A stretch of DNA of 64,000 nt from positions 558,001 to 622,000 of the forward strand of contig NW_027096031.1 of the NCBI RefSeq assembly GCF_040115645.1, written 5' to 3'. This document shows, piece after piece, positions 32,860-47,752 of this stretch. Position 1 is the stretch's first letter, and the number at the start of each line of letters is the position of its first letter. The position numbers and the translations under genes are program-made. The notes under the pieces were generated by a model that searched no databases, was not told the DNA's origin, and saw only the letters and a list, made by a program, of their open reading frames with translations. The stretch comes from Euwallacea fornicatus (lineage: Eukaryota > Arthropoda > Insecta > Coleoptera > Curculionidae).

Positions 32860-35800
32860 CATGATTGCATCTTGTTGAATTTCCAAGAAAAATAGTACTT
32901 TATGTGCTCAAACACGCAACTTTTGTGACTTTTCCAATTTTGAAGCTCGATAACATTGGCAAATGTGGACCAAATTTGTTAAACAAAGTGTCAAATTAAT
33001 CAGCTAGACGAGATCTTTAAATTGACACAACAATTCATGATTACATCTTGTTGAACTTCCAAGAAAAATAGTACTTTATGTGCTCAAACACACAACTTTT
33101 GTGACTTTTCCAATTTTGAAGCTCGATAGCTTCGGCAAATGAAGACCAAATTTCTGAAACAAAGTGTCAAATTAATCAGCTCAACGAGATTTTGAAGATG
33201 TCACAACACATGATGATTGCATCTTGTTGAATTTCCAAGAAAAATAGTACTTTATGTGCTCAAACACACAACTTTTGTGACTTTTCCAATTTTGAAGCTC
33301 GATAACTTTGGCAAATGTGGACGAAATTTGTTAACCAAAGTGTCAAATTAATCAGCTAGACGAGATCTTTAAAATGACACAACAATTCATGATTACATCT
33401 TGTTGAACTTCCAAGAAAAATAGTACTTTATGTGCTCAAACACACAACTTTTGTGACTTTTCCAATTTTGAAGCTCGATAGCTTCGGCAAATGAAGACCA
33501 ACTTTCTTAAACAAAGTGTCAAATTAATCAGCTCGACGAGATCTTTAAAATGACGCAACAATTCATGATTGCATCTTGTTGAATTTCCAAGAAAAATAGT
33601 ACTTTATGTGCTCAAACACACAACTTTTGTGACTTTTCAAACTTTGAAGCGCGATAGCTTCGGCAAATGAAGACCAAATTTCTTAAACAAAGTGTCAAAT
33701 TAATCAGCTCGACGAGATCTTTAAAATGACACTACAATTCATAATTGCATCTTGTTGAATTTCCAAGAAAAATAGTACTTTATGTGCTCAAACACACAAC
33801 TTTTGTGACTTTTCCAATTTTGAAGCTCGATAACATTGGCAAATGTGGACCAAATTTGTTAAACAAAGTGTCAAATTAATCAGCTCGACGAGATCTTTAA
33901 AATGACACAACACACCATGATTACATCTTGTTGAACTTCCAAGAAAAATAGTACTTTATGTGCTCAAACACACATATTTTGTGACTTTTCAAACTCTGAA
34001 GCTCGATAACTTTGGCAAATGTGGACCAAATTTGTTACACAAAGTGTCAAAGTAATCACCTCAACGAGATTTTGAAGATGTCACAACACATCATGATTAC
34101 CTCTTGTTGAACTTCCAAGAAAAATAGTACTTTATGTGCTCAAACACACAACTTTTGTGACTTTTCAAACTTCGAAGCTCGATAGCTTCGGCAAATGAAG
34201 ACCAAATTTGTTAAACAAAGTGTCAAATTAATCAGCTCGACGAGATTTTGAATATGTCACAACACATCATGATTGCATCTTGTTGAATTTCCAAGAAAAA
34301 TAGTACTATATGTGCTCAAACACACAACTTTTGTGACTTTTCAAACTTTGAAGCTCGATAGCTTCGGCAAATGAAGACCAAATTTGTTAAACAAAGTGTC
34401 AAATTAATCAGCTCGACGAGATTTTGAATATGTCACAACACATCATGATTGCATCTTGTTGAATTTCCAAGAAAAATAGTACTTTATGTGCTCAAATACA
34501 CAACTTTTGTGACTTTTCAAACTTTGAAGCTCGATAACTTTGGCAAATGTGGACCAAATTTGTTAACCAAAGTGTCAAATTAATCATCTCGACGAGATCT
34601 TTAAAATGACACTACAATTCATGATTGCATTTTGTTGAATTTGCAAGAAAAATAGTACTTTATGTGCTCAAACACACAACTTTTGTGACTTTTCCAATTT
34701 TGAAGCTCGATAACTTTGGCAAATGTGGACCAAATTTGTTAACCAAAGTGTCAAATTAATCACCTCGACGAGATCTTTAAAATGACACAACACTTCATGA
34801 TTGCATCTTGTTGAATTTCCAAGAAAAATAGTACTTTATGTGCTCAAACACACATATTTTGTGACTTTTCAAACTTTGAAGCTCGATAACATCGCCAAAT
34901 GTGGACCAAATTTCTTAAACAAAGTGTCAAATTAATCAGCTCAACGAGATTTTGAAGATGTCACAACAAATCATGATTGCATCTTGTTGAATTTCCAAGA
35001 AAAATAGTACTTTATGTGCTCAAACACACATATTTTGTGACTTTTCAAACTTTGAAGCTCGATAACTTTGGCAAATGTGGACCAAATTTGTTAACCAAAG
35101 TGTCAAATTAATCAGCTCGACGAGATCTTTAAAATGACCCAACAATTCATGATTGCATCTTGTTGAATTTCCAAGAAAAATAGTACTTTATGTGCTCAAA
35201 CACACATATTTTGTGACTTTTCAAACTCTGAAGCTCGATAACTTTGGCAGATGTGGACCAAATTTGTTAACCAAAGTGTCAAATTAATCAGCTCGACGAG
35301 ATCTTTAAAATGACACTACAATTCATAATTGCATCTTGTTGAATTTCCAAGAAAAATAGTACTTTATGTGCTCAAACACACAACTTTTGTGACTTTTCCA
35401 ATTTTGAAGCTCGATAACATTGGCAAATGTGGACCAAATTTGTTAAACAAAGTGTCAAATTAATCAGCTCGACGAGATCTTTAAAATGACACAACACACC
35501 ATGATTACATCTTGTTGAACTTCCAAGAAAAATAGTACTTTATGTGCTCAAACACACAACTTTTGTGACTTTTCCAATTTTGAAGCTCGATAACATTGGC
35601 AAATGTGGACCAAATTTGTTAAACAAAGTGTCAAATTAATCAGCTAGACGAGATCTTTAAAATGACACAACAATTCATGATTGCATCTTGTTGAATTTCC
35701 AAGAAAAATAGTACTTTATGTGCTCAAACACACAACTTTTGTGACTTTTCCAATTTTGAAGCTCGATAGCTTCGGCAAATGAAGACCAAATTTCTTAAAC

Positions 35801-38800
35801 AAAGTGTCAAATTAATGAGCTCGACAAGGTTATGAAGATGTCACAACACATCATGATTACATCTTGTTGAACTTCCAAGAAAAATAGTACTTTATGTGCT
35901 CAAACACACAACTTTTGTGACTTGTCCAATTTTGAAGCTCGATAACTTTGGCAAATGTGGACGAAATTTGTTAACCAAAGTGTCAAATTAATCAGCTAGA
36001 CGAGATCTTTAAAATGACACAACAATTCATGATTACATCTTGTTGAACTTCCAAGAAAAATAGTACTTTATGTGCTCAAACACACAACTTTTGTGACTTT
36101 TCCAAATTTGAAGCTCGATAACTTTGGCAAATGTGGACGAAATTTGTTAACCAAAGTGTCAAATTAATCAGCTAGACGAGATCTTTAAAATGACACAACA
36201 ATTCATGATTGCATCTTGTTGAATTTCCAAGAAAAATAGTACTTTATGTGCTCAAACACACAACTTTTGTGACTTTTCCAATTTTGAAGCTCAATAGCTT
36301 CGGCAAATGAAAACCAAATTTGTTAAATAAAGTGTCAAATTAATCAGCTCGACAAGGTTATGAAGATGTCACAACACATCATGATTACATCTTGTTGAAC
36401 TTCCAAGAAAAATAGTACTTTATGTGCTCAAACACACAACTTTTGTGACTTTTCAAACTTTGAAGCTCGATAGCTTCGGCAAATGAAGACCAAATTTCTG
36501 AAACAAAGTGTCAAATTAATCAGCTCAACGAGATTTTGAAGATGTCACAACACATGATGATTGCATCTTGTTGAATTTCCAAGAAAAATAGTACTTTATG
36601 TGCTCAAACACACAACTTTTGTGACTTTTCCAATTTTGAAGCTCGATAACTTTGGCAAATGTGGACAAAATTTGTTAACCAAAGTGTCAAATTAATCAGC
36701 TAGACGAGATCTTTAAAATGACACAACAATTCATGATTGCATCTTGTTGAATTTCCAAGAAAAATAGTACTTTATGTGCTCAAACACACAACTTTTGTGA
36801 CTTTTCCAATTTTGAAGCTCGATAGCTTCGGCAAATGAAGACCAAATTTCTTAAACAAAGTGTCAAATTAATCAGCTCGACGAGATCTTTAAAATGACAC
36901 TACAATTCATAATTGCATCTTGTTGAATTTCCAAGAAAAATAATACTTTATGTGCTCAAACACACAACTTTTGTGACTTTTCCAATTTTGAAGCTCGATA
37001 ACATTGGCAAATGTGGACCAAATTTGTTAAACAAAGTGTCAAATTAATCAGCTCGACGAGATCTTTAAAATGACACAACACACCATGATTACATCTTGTT
37101 GAACTTCCAAGAAAAATAGTACTTTATGTGCTCAAACACACATATTTTGTGACTTTTCAAACTCTGAAGCTCGATAACTTTGGCAAATGTGGACCAAATT
37201 TGTTACACAAAGTGTCAAAGTAATCACCTCAACGAGATTTTGAAGATGTCACAACACATCATGATTACCTCTTGTTGAACTTCCAAGAAAAATAGTACTT
37301 TATGTGCTCAAACACACAACTTTTGTGACTTTTCAAACTTCGAAGCTCGATAGCTTCGGCAAATGAAGACCAAATTTGTTAAACAAAGTGTCAAATTAAT
37401 CAGCTCGACGAGATTTTGAATATGTCACAACACATCATGATTGCATCTTGTTGAATTTCCAAGAAAAATAGTACTATATGTGCTCAAACACACAACTTTT
37501 GTGACTTTTCAAACTTTGAAGCTCGATAGCTTCGGCAAATGAAGACCAAATTTGTTAAACAAAGTGTCAAATTAATCAGCTCGACGAGATTTTGAATATG
37601 TCACAACACATCATGATTGCATCTTGTTGAATTTCCAAGAAAAATAGTACTTAATGTGCTCAAACACACATATTTTGTGACTTTTCCAATTTTGAAGCTC
37701 GATAACTTTGGCAAATGTGGACCAAATTTGTTAACCAAAGTGTCAAATTAATCACCTCGACGAGATCTTTAAAATGACACAACACTTCATGATTGCATCT
37801 TGTTGAATTTCCAAGAAAAATAGTACTTTATGTGCTCAAACACACATATTTTGTGACTTTTCAAACTTTGAAGCTCGATAACTTCGCCAAATGTGGACCA
37901 AATTTCTTAAACAAAGTGTCAAATTAATCAGCTCAACGAGATTTTGAAGATGTCACAACAAATCATGATTGCATCTTGTTGAATTTCCAAGAAAAATAGT
38001 ACTTTATGTGCTCAAACACACATATTTTGTGACTTTTCAAACTTTGAAGCTCGATAACTTTGGCAAATGTGGACCAAATTTGTTAACCAAAGTGTCAAAT
38101 TAATCAGCTCGACGAGATCTTTAAAATGACCCAACAATTCATGATTGCATCTTGTTGAATTTCCAAGAAAAATAGTACTTTATGTGCTCAAACACACAAC
38201 TTTTGTGACTTTTCCAATTTTGAAGCTCGATAACATTGGCAAATGTGGACCAAATTTGTTAAACAAAGTGTCAAATTAATCAGCTCGACAAGGTTATGAA
38301 GATGTCACAACACACCATGATTATATCTTGTTGAACTTCCAAGAAAAATAGTACTTTATGTGCTCAAACACACAACTTTTGTGACTTTTCCAATTTTGAA
38401 GCTCGATAGCTTCGGCAAATGAAGACCAAATTTCTTAAACAAAGTGTCAAATTAATCAGCTCGACGAGATCTTTAAAATGACACTACAATTCATAATTGC
38501 ATCTTGTTGAATTTCCAAGAAAAATAGTACTTTATGTGCTCAAACACACAACTTTTGTGACTTTTCCAATTTTGAAGCTCGATAACTTTGGCAAATGTGG
38601 ACGAAATTTGTTAACCAAAGTGTCAAATTAATCAGCTAGACGAGATCTTTAAAATGACACAACAATTCATGATTGCATCTTGTTGAATTTCCAAGAAGAA
38701 TAGTACATTTTGTGCTCAAACACACAACTTTTGTGACTTGTCCAATTTTGAAGCTCGATAACTTTGGCAAATGTGGACGAAATTTGTTAACCAAAGTGTC

Positions 38801-41800
38801 AAATTAATCAGCTAGACGAGATCTTTAAAATGACACAACAATTCATGATTACATCTTGTTGAACTTCCAAGAAAAATAGTACTTTATGTGCTCAAACACA
38901 CAACTTTTGTGACTTGTCCAATTTTGAAGCTCGATAACTTTGGCAAATGTGGACGAAATTTGTTAACCAAAGTGTCAAATTAATCAGCTAGACGAGATCT
39001 TTAAAATGACACAACAATTCATGATTACATCTTGTTGAACTTCCAAGAAAAATAGTACTTTATGTGCTCAAACACACAACTTTTGTGACTTTTCCAATTT
39101 TGAAGCTCGATAGCTTCGGCAAATGAAGACCAAATTTGTTAAATAAAGTGTCAAATTAATCAGCTCGACGAGATTTTGAAGATGTCACAACACATCATGA
39201 TTGCATCTTGTTGAATTTCCAAGAAAAATAGTACTTTATGTGCTCAAACACACAACTTTTGTGACTTTTCCAATTTTGAAGCTCGATAACTTTGGCAAAT
39301 GTGGACGAAATTTGTTAACCAAAGTGTCAAATTAATCAGCTAGACGAGATCTTTAAAATGACACAACAATTCATGATTGCATCTTGTTGAATTTCCAAGA
39401 AAAATAGTACTTTATGTGCTCAAACACACAACTTTTGTGACTTTTCCAATTTTGAAGCTCGATAGCTTCGGCAAATGAAGACCAAATTTCTTAAACAAAG
39501 TGTCAAATTAATCAGCTCGACGAGATCTTTAAAATGACACTACAATTCATAATTGCATCTTGTTGAATTTCCAAGAAAAATAGTACTTTATGTGCTCAAA
39601 CACACAACTTTTGTGACTTTTCCAATTTTGAAGCTCGATAACATTGGCAAATGTGGACCAAATTTGTTAAACAAAGTGTCAAATTAATCAGCTCGACGAG
39701 ATCTTTAAAATGACACAACACACCATGATTACATCTTGTTGAACTTCCAAGAAAAATAGTACTTTATGTGCTCAAACACGCAACTTTTGTGACTTTTCCA
39801 ATTTTGAAGCTCGATATCTTTGGCAAATGTGGACCAAATTTGTTAAACAAAGTGTCAAATTAATCAGCTCGACAAGGTTATGAAGATGTCACAACACACC
39901 ATGATTATATCTTGTTGAACTTCCAAGAAAAATAGTACTTTATGTGCTCAAACACACAACTTTTGTGACTTTTCAAACTCTGAAGCTCGATAACTTTGGC
40001 AAATGTGGACCAAATTTGTTACACAAAGTGTCAAAGTAATCACCTCAACGAGATTTTGAAGATGTCACAACACATCATGATTACCTCTTGTTGAACTTCC
40101 AAGAAAAATAGTACTTTATGTGCTCAAACACACAACTTTTGTGACTTTTCAAACTTCGAAGCTCGATAGCTTCGGCAAATGAAGACCAAATTTGTTAAAC
40201 AAAGTGTCAAATTAATCAGCTCGACGAGATTTTGAATATGTCACAACACATCATGATTGCATCTTGTTGAATTTCCAAGAAAAATAGTACTTTATGTGCT
40301 CAAACACACAACTTTTGTGACTTTTCAAACTTTGAAGCTCGATAGCTTCGGCAAATGAAGACCAAATTTGTTAAACAAAGTGTCAAATTAATCAGCTCGA
40401 CGAGATTTTGAATATGTCACAACACATCATGATTGCATCTTGTTGAATTTCCAAGAAAAATAGTACTTTATGTGCTCAAACACACATATTTTGTGACTTT
40501 TCAAACTTTGAAGCTCGATAACTTTGGCAAATGTGGACCAAATTTGTTAACCAAAGTGTCAAATTAATCATCTCGACGAGATCTTTAAAATGACACTACA
40601 ATTCATGATTGCATTTTGTTGAATTTGCAAGAAAAATAGTACTTTATGTGCTCAAACACACAACTTTTGTGACTTTTCCAATTTTGAAGCTCGATAACTT
40701 TGGCAAATGTGGACCAAATTTGTTAACCAAAGTGTCAAATTAATCACCTCGACGAGATCTTTAAAATGACACAACACTTCATGATTGCATCTTGTTGAAT
40801 TTCCAAGAAAAATAGTACTTTATGTGCTCAAACACACATATTTTGTGACTTTTCAAACTTTGAAGCTCGATAACTTCGGCAAATGTGGACCAAATTTCTT
40901 AAACAAAGTGTCAAATTAATCAGCTCAACGAGATTTTGAAGATGTCACAACAAATCATGATTGCATCTTGTTGAATTTCCAAGAAAAATAGTACTTTATG
41001 TGCTCAAACACACATATTTTGTGACTTTTCAAACTCTGAAGCTCGATAACTTTGGCAGATGTGGACCAAATTTGTTAACCAAAGTGTCAAATTAATCAGC
41101 TCGACGAGATCTTTAAAATGACACTACAATTCATAATTGCATCTTGTTGAATTTCCAAGAAAAATAGTACTTTATGTGCTCAAACACACAACTTTTGTGA
41201 CTTTTCCAATTTTGAAGCTCGATAACATTGGCAAATGTGGACCAAATTTGTTAAACAAAGTGTCAAATTAATCAGCTCGACGAGATCTTTAAAATGACAC
41301 AACACACCATGATTACATCTTGTTGAACTTCCAAGAAAAATAGTACTTTATGTGCTCAAACACGCAACTTTTGTGACTTTTCCAATTTTGAAGCTCGATA
41401 TCTTTGGCAAATGTGGACCAAATTTGTTAAACAAAGTGTCAAATTAATCAGCTCGACAAGGTTATGAAGATGTCACAACACACCATGATTATATCTTGTT
41501 GAACTTCCAAGAAAAATAGTACTTTATGTGCTCAAACACACAACTTTTGTGACTTTTCAAACTTTGAAGCTCGATAGCTTCGGCAAATGAAGACCAAATT
41601 TCTGAAACAAAGTGTCAAATTAATCAGCTCAACGAGATTTTGAAGATGTCACAACACATGATGATTGCATCTTGTTGAATTTCCAAGAAAAATAGTACTT
41701 TATGTGCTCAAACACACAACTTTTGTGACTTTTCCAATTTTGAAGCTCGATAACTTCGGCAAATGTGGATCAAATTTCTTAAACAAAGTGTCAAATTAAT

Positions 41801-44205
41801 TAGCTCGACGAGATTTTGAATATGTCACAACACATCATGATTGCATTTTGTTGAATTTCCAAGAAAAATAGTACTTTATGTGCTCAAACACACATATTTT
41901 GTGACTTTTCAAACTTTGAAGCTCGATAACTTCGGCAAATGTGGACCAAATTTCTTAAACAAAGTGTCAAATTAATCAGCTCAACAAGATTTTGAAGATG
42001 TCACAACAAATCATGATTGCATCTTGTTGAATTTCCAAGAAAAATAGTATTTTATGTGCTCAAACACACAACTTTTGTGACTTTTCAAACTTTGAAGCTC
42101 GATAGCTTCGGCAAATGAAGACCAAATTTCTTAAACAAAGTGTCAAATTAATCAGCTCGACGAGATCTTTAAAATGACACTACAATTCATGATTGCATTT
42201 TGTTGAATTTCCAAGAAAAATAGTACTTTATGTGCTCAAACACACAACTTTTGTGACTTTTCCAATTTTGAAGCTCGATAACATTGGCAAATGTGGACCA
42301 AATTTGTTAAACAAAGTGTCAAATTAATCAGCTCGACGAGATTTTGAAGATGTCACAACACATCATGATTGCATCTTGTTGAATTTCCAAGAAAAATAGT
42401 ACTTTATGTGCTCAAACACACAACTTTTGTGACTTTTCCAATTTTGAAGCTCGATAACTTTGGCAAATGTGGACCAAATTTGTTAACCAAAGTGTCAAAT
42501 TAATCAGCTCGACGAGATCTTTAAAATGACACTACAATTCATAATTGCATCTTGTTGAATTTCCAAGAAAAATAGTACTTTATGTGCTCAAACACACAAC
42601 TTTTGTGACTTTTCCAATTTTGAAACTCGATAACATTGGCAAATGTGGACCAAATTTGTTAAACAAAGTGTCAAATTAATCAGCTCGACGAGATCTTTAA
42701 AATGACACAACACACCATGATTACATCTTGTTGAACTTCCAAGAAAAATAGTACTTTATGTGCTCAAACACGCAACTTTTGTGACTTTTCCAATTTTGAA
42801 GCTCGATATCTTTGGCAAATGTGGACCAAATTTGTTAAACAAAGTGTCAAATTAATCAGCTCGACGAGATCTTTAAAATGACACAACACACCATGATTAC
42901 ATCTTGTTGAACTTCCAAGAAAAATAGTACTTTATGTGCTCAAACACGCAACTTTTGTGACTTTTCCAATTTTGAAGCTCGATAACTTTGGCAAATGTGG
43001 ACCAAATTTGTTAAACAAAGTGTCAAATTAATCAGCTCGACAAGGTTATGAAGATGTCACAACACACCATGATTATATCTTGTTGAACTTCCAAGAAAAA
43101 TAGTACTTTATGTGCTCAAACACACAACTTTTGTGACTTTTCAAACTTTGAAGCTCGATAACTTCGGCAAATGTGGACCAACTTTCTTAAACAAAGTGTC
43201 AAATTAATCAGCTCAACGAGATTTTGAAGATGTCACAACAAATCATGATTGCATCTTGTTGAATTTCCAAGAAAAATAGTACTTTATGTGCTCAAACACA
43301 CATATTTTGTGACTTTTCAAACTTTGAAGCTCGATAACTTCAGCAAATGTGGACCAACTTTCTTAAACAAAGTGTCAAATTAATCAGCTCAACGAGATTT
43401 TGAAGATGTCACAACAAATCATGATTGCATCTTGTTGAATTTCCAAGAAAAATAGTACTTTATGTGCTCAAACACACATATTTTGTGACTTTTCAAACTT
43501 TGAAGCTCGATAACTTTGGCAAATGTGGACCAAATTTGTTAACCAAAGTGTCAAATTAATCAGCTCGACGAGATCTTTAAAATGACCCAACAATTCATGA
43601 TTGCATCTTGTTGAATTTCCAAGAAAAATAGTACTTTATGCGCTCAAACACACATATTTTGTGACTTTTCAAACTCTGAAGCTCGATAACTTTGGCAGAT
43701 GTGGACCAAATTTGTTAACCAAAGTGTCAAATTAATCAGCTCGACGAGATCTTTAAAATGACACTACAATTCATAATTGCATCTTGTTGAATTTCCAAGA
43801 AAAATAGTACTTTATGTGCTCAAACACACAACTTTTGTGACTTTTCCAATTTTTTAGCTCGATAACATTGGCAAATGTGGACCAAATTTGTTAAACAAAG
43901 TGTCAAATTAATCAGCTCGACGAGATCTTTAAAATGACACAACACACCATGATTACATCTTGTTGAACTTCCAAGAAAAATAGTACTTTATGTGCTCAAA
44001 CACGCAACTTTTGTGACTTTTCCAATTTTGAAGCTCGATATCTTTGGCAAATGTGGACCAAATTTGTTAAACAAAGTGTCAAATTAATCAGCTCGACAAG
44101 GTTATGAAGATGTCACAACACACCATGATTATATCTTGTTGAACTTCCAAGAAAAATAGTACTTTATGTGCTCAAACACACAACTTTTGTGACTTTTCAA
44201 ACTTT

Positions 44206-44314
44206 GAAGCTCGATAACTTCGGCAAATGTGGACCAAATTTCTTAAACAAAGTGTCAAATTAATTAGCTCGACGAGATTTTGAATATGTCACAACACATC
44301 ATGATTGCATTTTT
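44206..44314. repeat. Truncated satellite monomer (67-bp deletion)
   Basis: GAAGCTC landmarks are only 109 bp apart (44206 and 44315) instead of 176. The sequence passes from ATGATTGCA through five T directly into GAAGCTCGATAACATT, missing the region with TTCCAAGAAAAATAGTA and GCTCAAACACAC. Both flanks have T-tracts (GCATTTTG and AATTTTGAAG), so the junction lies in a short T homology. Confidence 0.9.
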
Positions 44315-44406
44315 GAAGCTCGATAACATTGGCAAATGTGGACCAAATTTGTTAAACAAAGTGTCAAATTAATCAGCTCGACGAGATTTTGAAGATGTCA
44401 CAACAC

Positions 44407-45876
44407 ATCATGATTGCATCTTGTTGAATTTCCAAGAAAAATAGTACTTTATGTGCTCAAACACACATATTTTGTGACTTTTCAAACTTTGAAGCTCGAT
44501 AACTTTGGCAAATGTGGACCAAATTTGTTAACCAAAGTGTCAAATTAATCAGCCACGACGAGATCTTTAAAATGACCCAACAATTCATGATTGCATCTTG
44601 TTGAATTTCCAAGAAAAATAGTACTTTATGTGCTCAAACACACATATTTTGTGACTTTTCAAACTCTGAAGCTCGATAACTTTGGCAGATGTGGACCAAA
44701 TTTGTTAACCAAAGTGTCAAATTAATCAGCTCGACGAGATCTTTAAAATGACACTACAATTCATAATTGCATCTTGTTGAACTTCCAAGAAAAATAGTAC
44801 TTTATGTGCTCAAACACACATATTTTGTGACTTTTCAAACTTTGAAGCTCGATAACTTTGGCAAATGTGGACCAAATTTGTTAACCAAAGTGTCAAATTA
44901 ATCATCTCGACGAGATCTTTAAAATGAGACAACAATTCATGATTGCATCTTGTTGAATTTCCAAGAAAAATAGTACTTTATGTGCTCAAACACACAACTT
45001 TTGTGACTTTTCCAATTTTGAAGCTCGATAACTTTGGCAAATGTGGACCAAATTTGTTAAACAAAGTGTCAAATTAATCAGCTCGACAAGGTTATGAAGA
45101 TGTCACAACACACCATGATTACATCTTGTTGAACTTCCAAGAAAAATAGTACTTTATGTGCTCAAACACACATATTTTGTGACTTTTCAAACTCTGAAGC
45201 ACGATAACTTTGGCAAATGTGGACCAAATTTGTTACACAAAGTGTCAAAGTAATCACCTCAACGAGATTTTGAAGATGTCACAACATATCATGATTACAT
45301 CTTGTTGAACTTCCAAGAAAAATAGTACTTTATGTGCTCAAACACACATATTTTGTGACTTTTCAAACTCTGAAACTCGATAACTTCGGCAAATGTGGAC
45401 CAAATTTGTTAAACAAAGTGTCAAATTAATCAGCTCAACGAGATTTTGAAGATGTCACAACAAATCATGATTGCATCCTGTTGAATTTCCAAGAAAAATA
45501 GTACTTTATGTGCTCAAACACACATATTTTGTGACTTTTCAAACTTTGAAGCTCGATAACTTTGGCAAATGTGGACCAAATTTGTTAACCAAAGTGTCAA
45601 ATTAATCAGCTCGACGAGATCTTTAAAATGACCCAACAATTCATGATTGCATCTTGTTGAATTTCCAAGAAAAATAGTACTTTATGTGCTCAAACACACA
45701 TATTTTGTGACTTTTCAAACTCTGAAGCTCGATAACTTTGGCAGATGTGGACCAAATTTGTTAACCAAAGTGTCAAATTAATCAGCTCGACGAGATCTTT
45801 AAAATGACACTACAATTCATAATTGCATCTTGTTGAATTTCCAAGAAAAATAGTACTTTATGTGCTCAAACACACA
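44407..45876. repeat. Duplicated right-arm block, copy 1 (1470 bp)
   Basis: Matches 54261-55730 at a constant offset of 9854 bp. Shared rare variants are the inserted base in CAGCCACGACG (44551), AAAATGAGACAAC, GAAGCACGATAAC (near 45197), ACAACATATCATG and GCATCCTG (near 45475). Eight monomers, one of them 177 bp. Confidence 0.83.
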
Positions 45877-46317
45877 ACTTTTGTGACTTTTCCAATTTTG
45901 AAGCTCGATAACATTGGCAAATGTGGACCAAATTTGTTAAACAAAGTGTCAAATTAATCAGCTCGACGAGATCTTTAAAATGACACAACACACCATGATT
46001 ACATCTTGTTGAACTTCCAAGAAAAATAGAACTTTATGTGCTCAAACACGCAACTTTTGTGACTTTTCCAATTTTGAAGCTCGATATCTTTGGCAAATGT
46101 GGACCAAATTTGTTAAACAAAGTGTCAAATTAATCAGCTCGACAAGGTTATGAAGATGTCACAACACACCATGATTATATCTTGTTGAACTTCCAAGAAA
46201 AATAGTACTTTATGTGCTCAAACACACATATTTTGTGACTTTTCAAACTTTGAAGCTCGATAACTTCGGCAAATGTGGACCAAATTTCTTAAACAAAGTG
46301 TCAAATTAATCAGCTCA

Positions 46318-47752
46318 ACGAGATTTTGAAGATGTCACAACACATGATGATTGCATCTTGTTGAATTTCCAAGAAAAATAGTACTTTATGTGCTCAAACA
46401 CACAACTTTTGTGACTTTTCCAATTTTGAAGCTCGATAGCTTCGGCAAATGAAGACCAAATTTGTTAAACAAAGTGTCAAATTAATCAGCTCAACGAGAT
46501 TTTGAAGATGTCACAACACATGATGATTACATCTTGTTGAATTTCCAAGAAAAATAGTAATTTATGTGCTCAAACACACAACTTTTGTGACTTTTCCAAT
46601 TTTGAAGCTCGATAACTTTGGCAAATGTGGACGAAATTTGTTAACCAAAGTGTCAAATTAATCAGCTAGACGAGATCTTTAAAATGACACAACAATTCAT
46701 GATTGCATCTTGTTGAATTTCCAAGAAAAATAGTACTTTATGTGCTCAAACACACAACTTTTGTGACTTTTCCAATTTTGAAGCTCGATAACTTTGGCAA
46801 ATGTGGACGAAATTTGTTAACCAAAGTGTCAAATTAATCAGCTAGACGAGATCTTTAAAATGACACAACAATTCATGATTGCATCTTGTTGAATTTCCAA
46901 GAAAAATAGTACTTTATGTGCTCAAACACACAACTTTTGTGACTTTTCCAATTTTGAAGCTCGATAGCTTCGGCAAATGAAGACCAAATTTCTTAAACAA
47001 AGTGTCAAATTAATGAGCTCGACAAGGTTATGAAGATGTCACAACACATCATGATTACATCTTGTTGAACTTCCAAGAAAAATAGTACTTTATGTGCTCA
47101 AACACACAACTTTTGTGACTTTTCAAACTTTGAAGCTCGATAGCTTCGGCAAATGAAGACCAAATTTCTGAAACAAAGTGTCACATTAATCAGCTCAACG
47201 AGATTTTGAAGATGTCACAACACATGATGATTGCATCTTGTTGAATTTCCAAGAAAAATAGTACTTTATGTGCTCAAACACACAACTTTTGTGACTTTTC
47301 CAATTTTGAAGCTCGATAGCTTCGGCAAATGAAGACCAAATTTCTTAAACAACGTGTCAAATTAATGAGCTCGACAAGGTTATGAAGATGTCACAACACA
47401 TGATGATTGCATCTTGTTGAATTTCCAAGAAAAATAGTACTTTATGTGCTCAAACACACAACTTTTGTGACTTTTCCAATTTTGAAGCTCGATAACTTTG
47501 GCAAATGTGGACGAAATTCGTTAAACAAAGTGTCAAATTAATCAGCTCGACGAGATTTTGAAGATGTCACAACACATGATGATTGCATCTTGTTGAATTT
47601 CCAAGAAAAATAGTACTTTATGTGCTCAAACACACAACTTTTGTGACTTTTCCAATTTTGAAGCTCGATAGCTTCGGCAAATGAAGACCAAATTTGTTAA
47701 ACAAAGTGTCAAATTAATCAGCTCAACGAGATTTTGAAGATGTCACAACACA
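46318..47752. repeat. Left-arm satellite block within the right arm (1435 bp)
   Basis: This is a copy of 16979-18413 from the other side of the retroelement, offset 29339 bp, including AGTAATTTATG, two CAGCTAGACG monomers, ATTAATGAGC (47009), TCACATTAAT (near 47182), AACAACGTGTC and GAAATTCGTTAAAC. I saw no mismatch inside. The block ends where ACACATGATG (left) becomes ACACACCATG. Confidence 0.82.

Larger units (their letters stand above)
32856..44406. repeat. Right-arm domain C, long variable HORs
   Basis: The rare tag AGTAATCACC occurs at 34051, 37219 and 40035, spaced 3168 (18 monomers) and 2816 bp (16 monomers), with matching order around it (CACTACAATTCATAATTG at 33730, 36898 and 39538). 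Between the second and third copies an extra monomer with CACGCAAC and GATATCTTTGG has entered while others were lost. Domain B classes (CAGCTAGACG, GACAAGGTTATG) are interspersed at about 35.6-39.4 kb. Confidence 0.75.
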
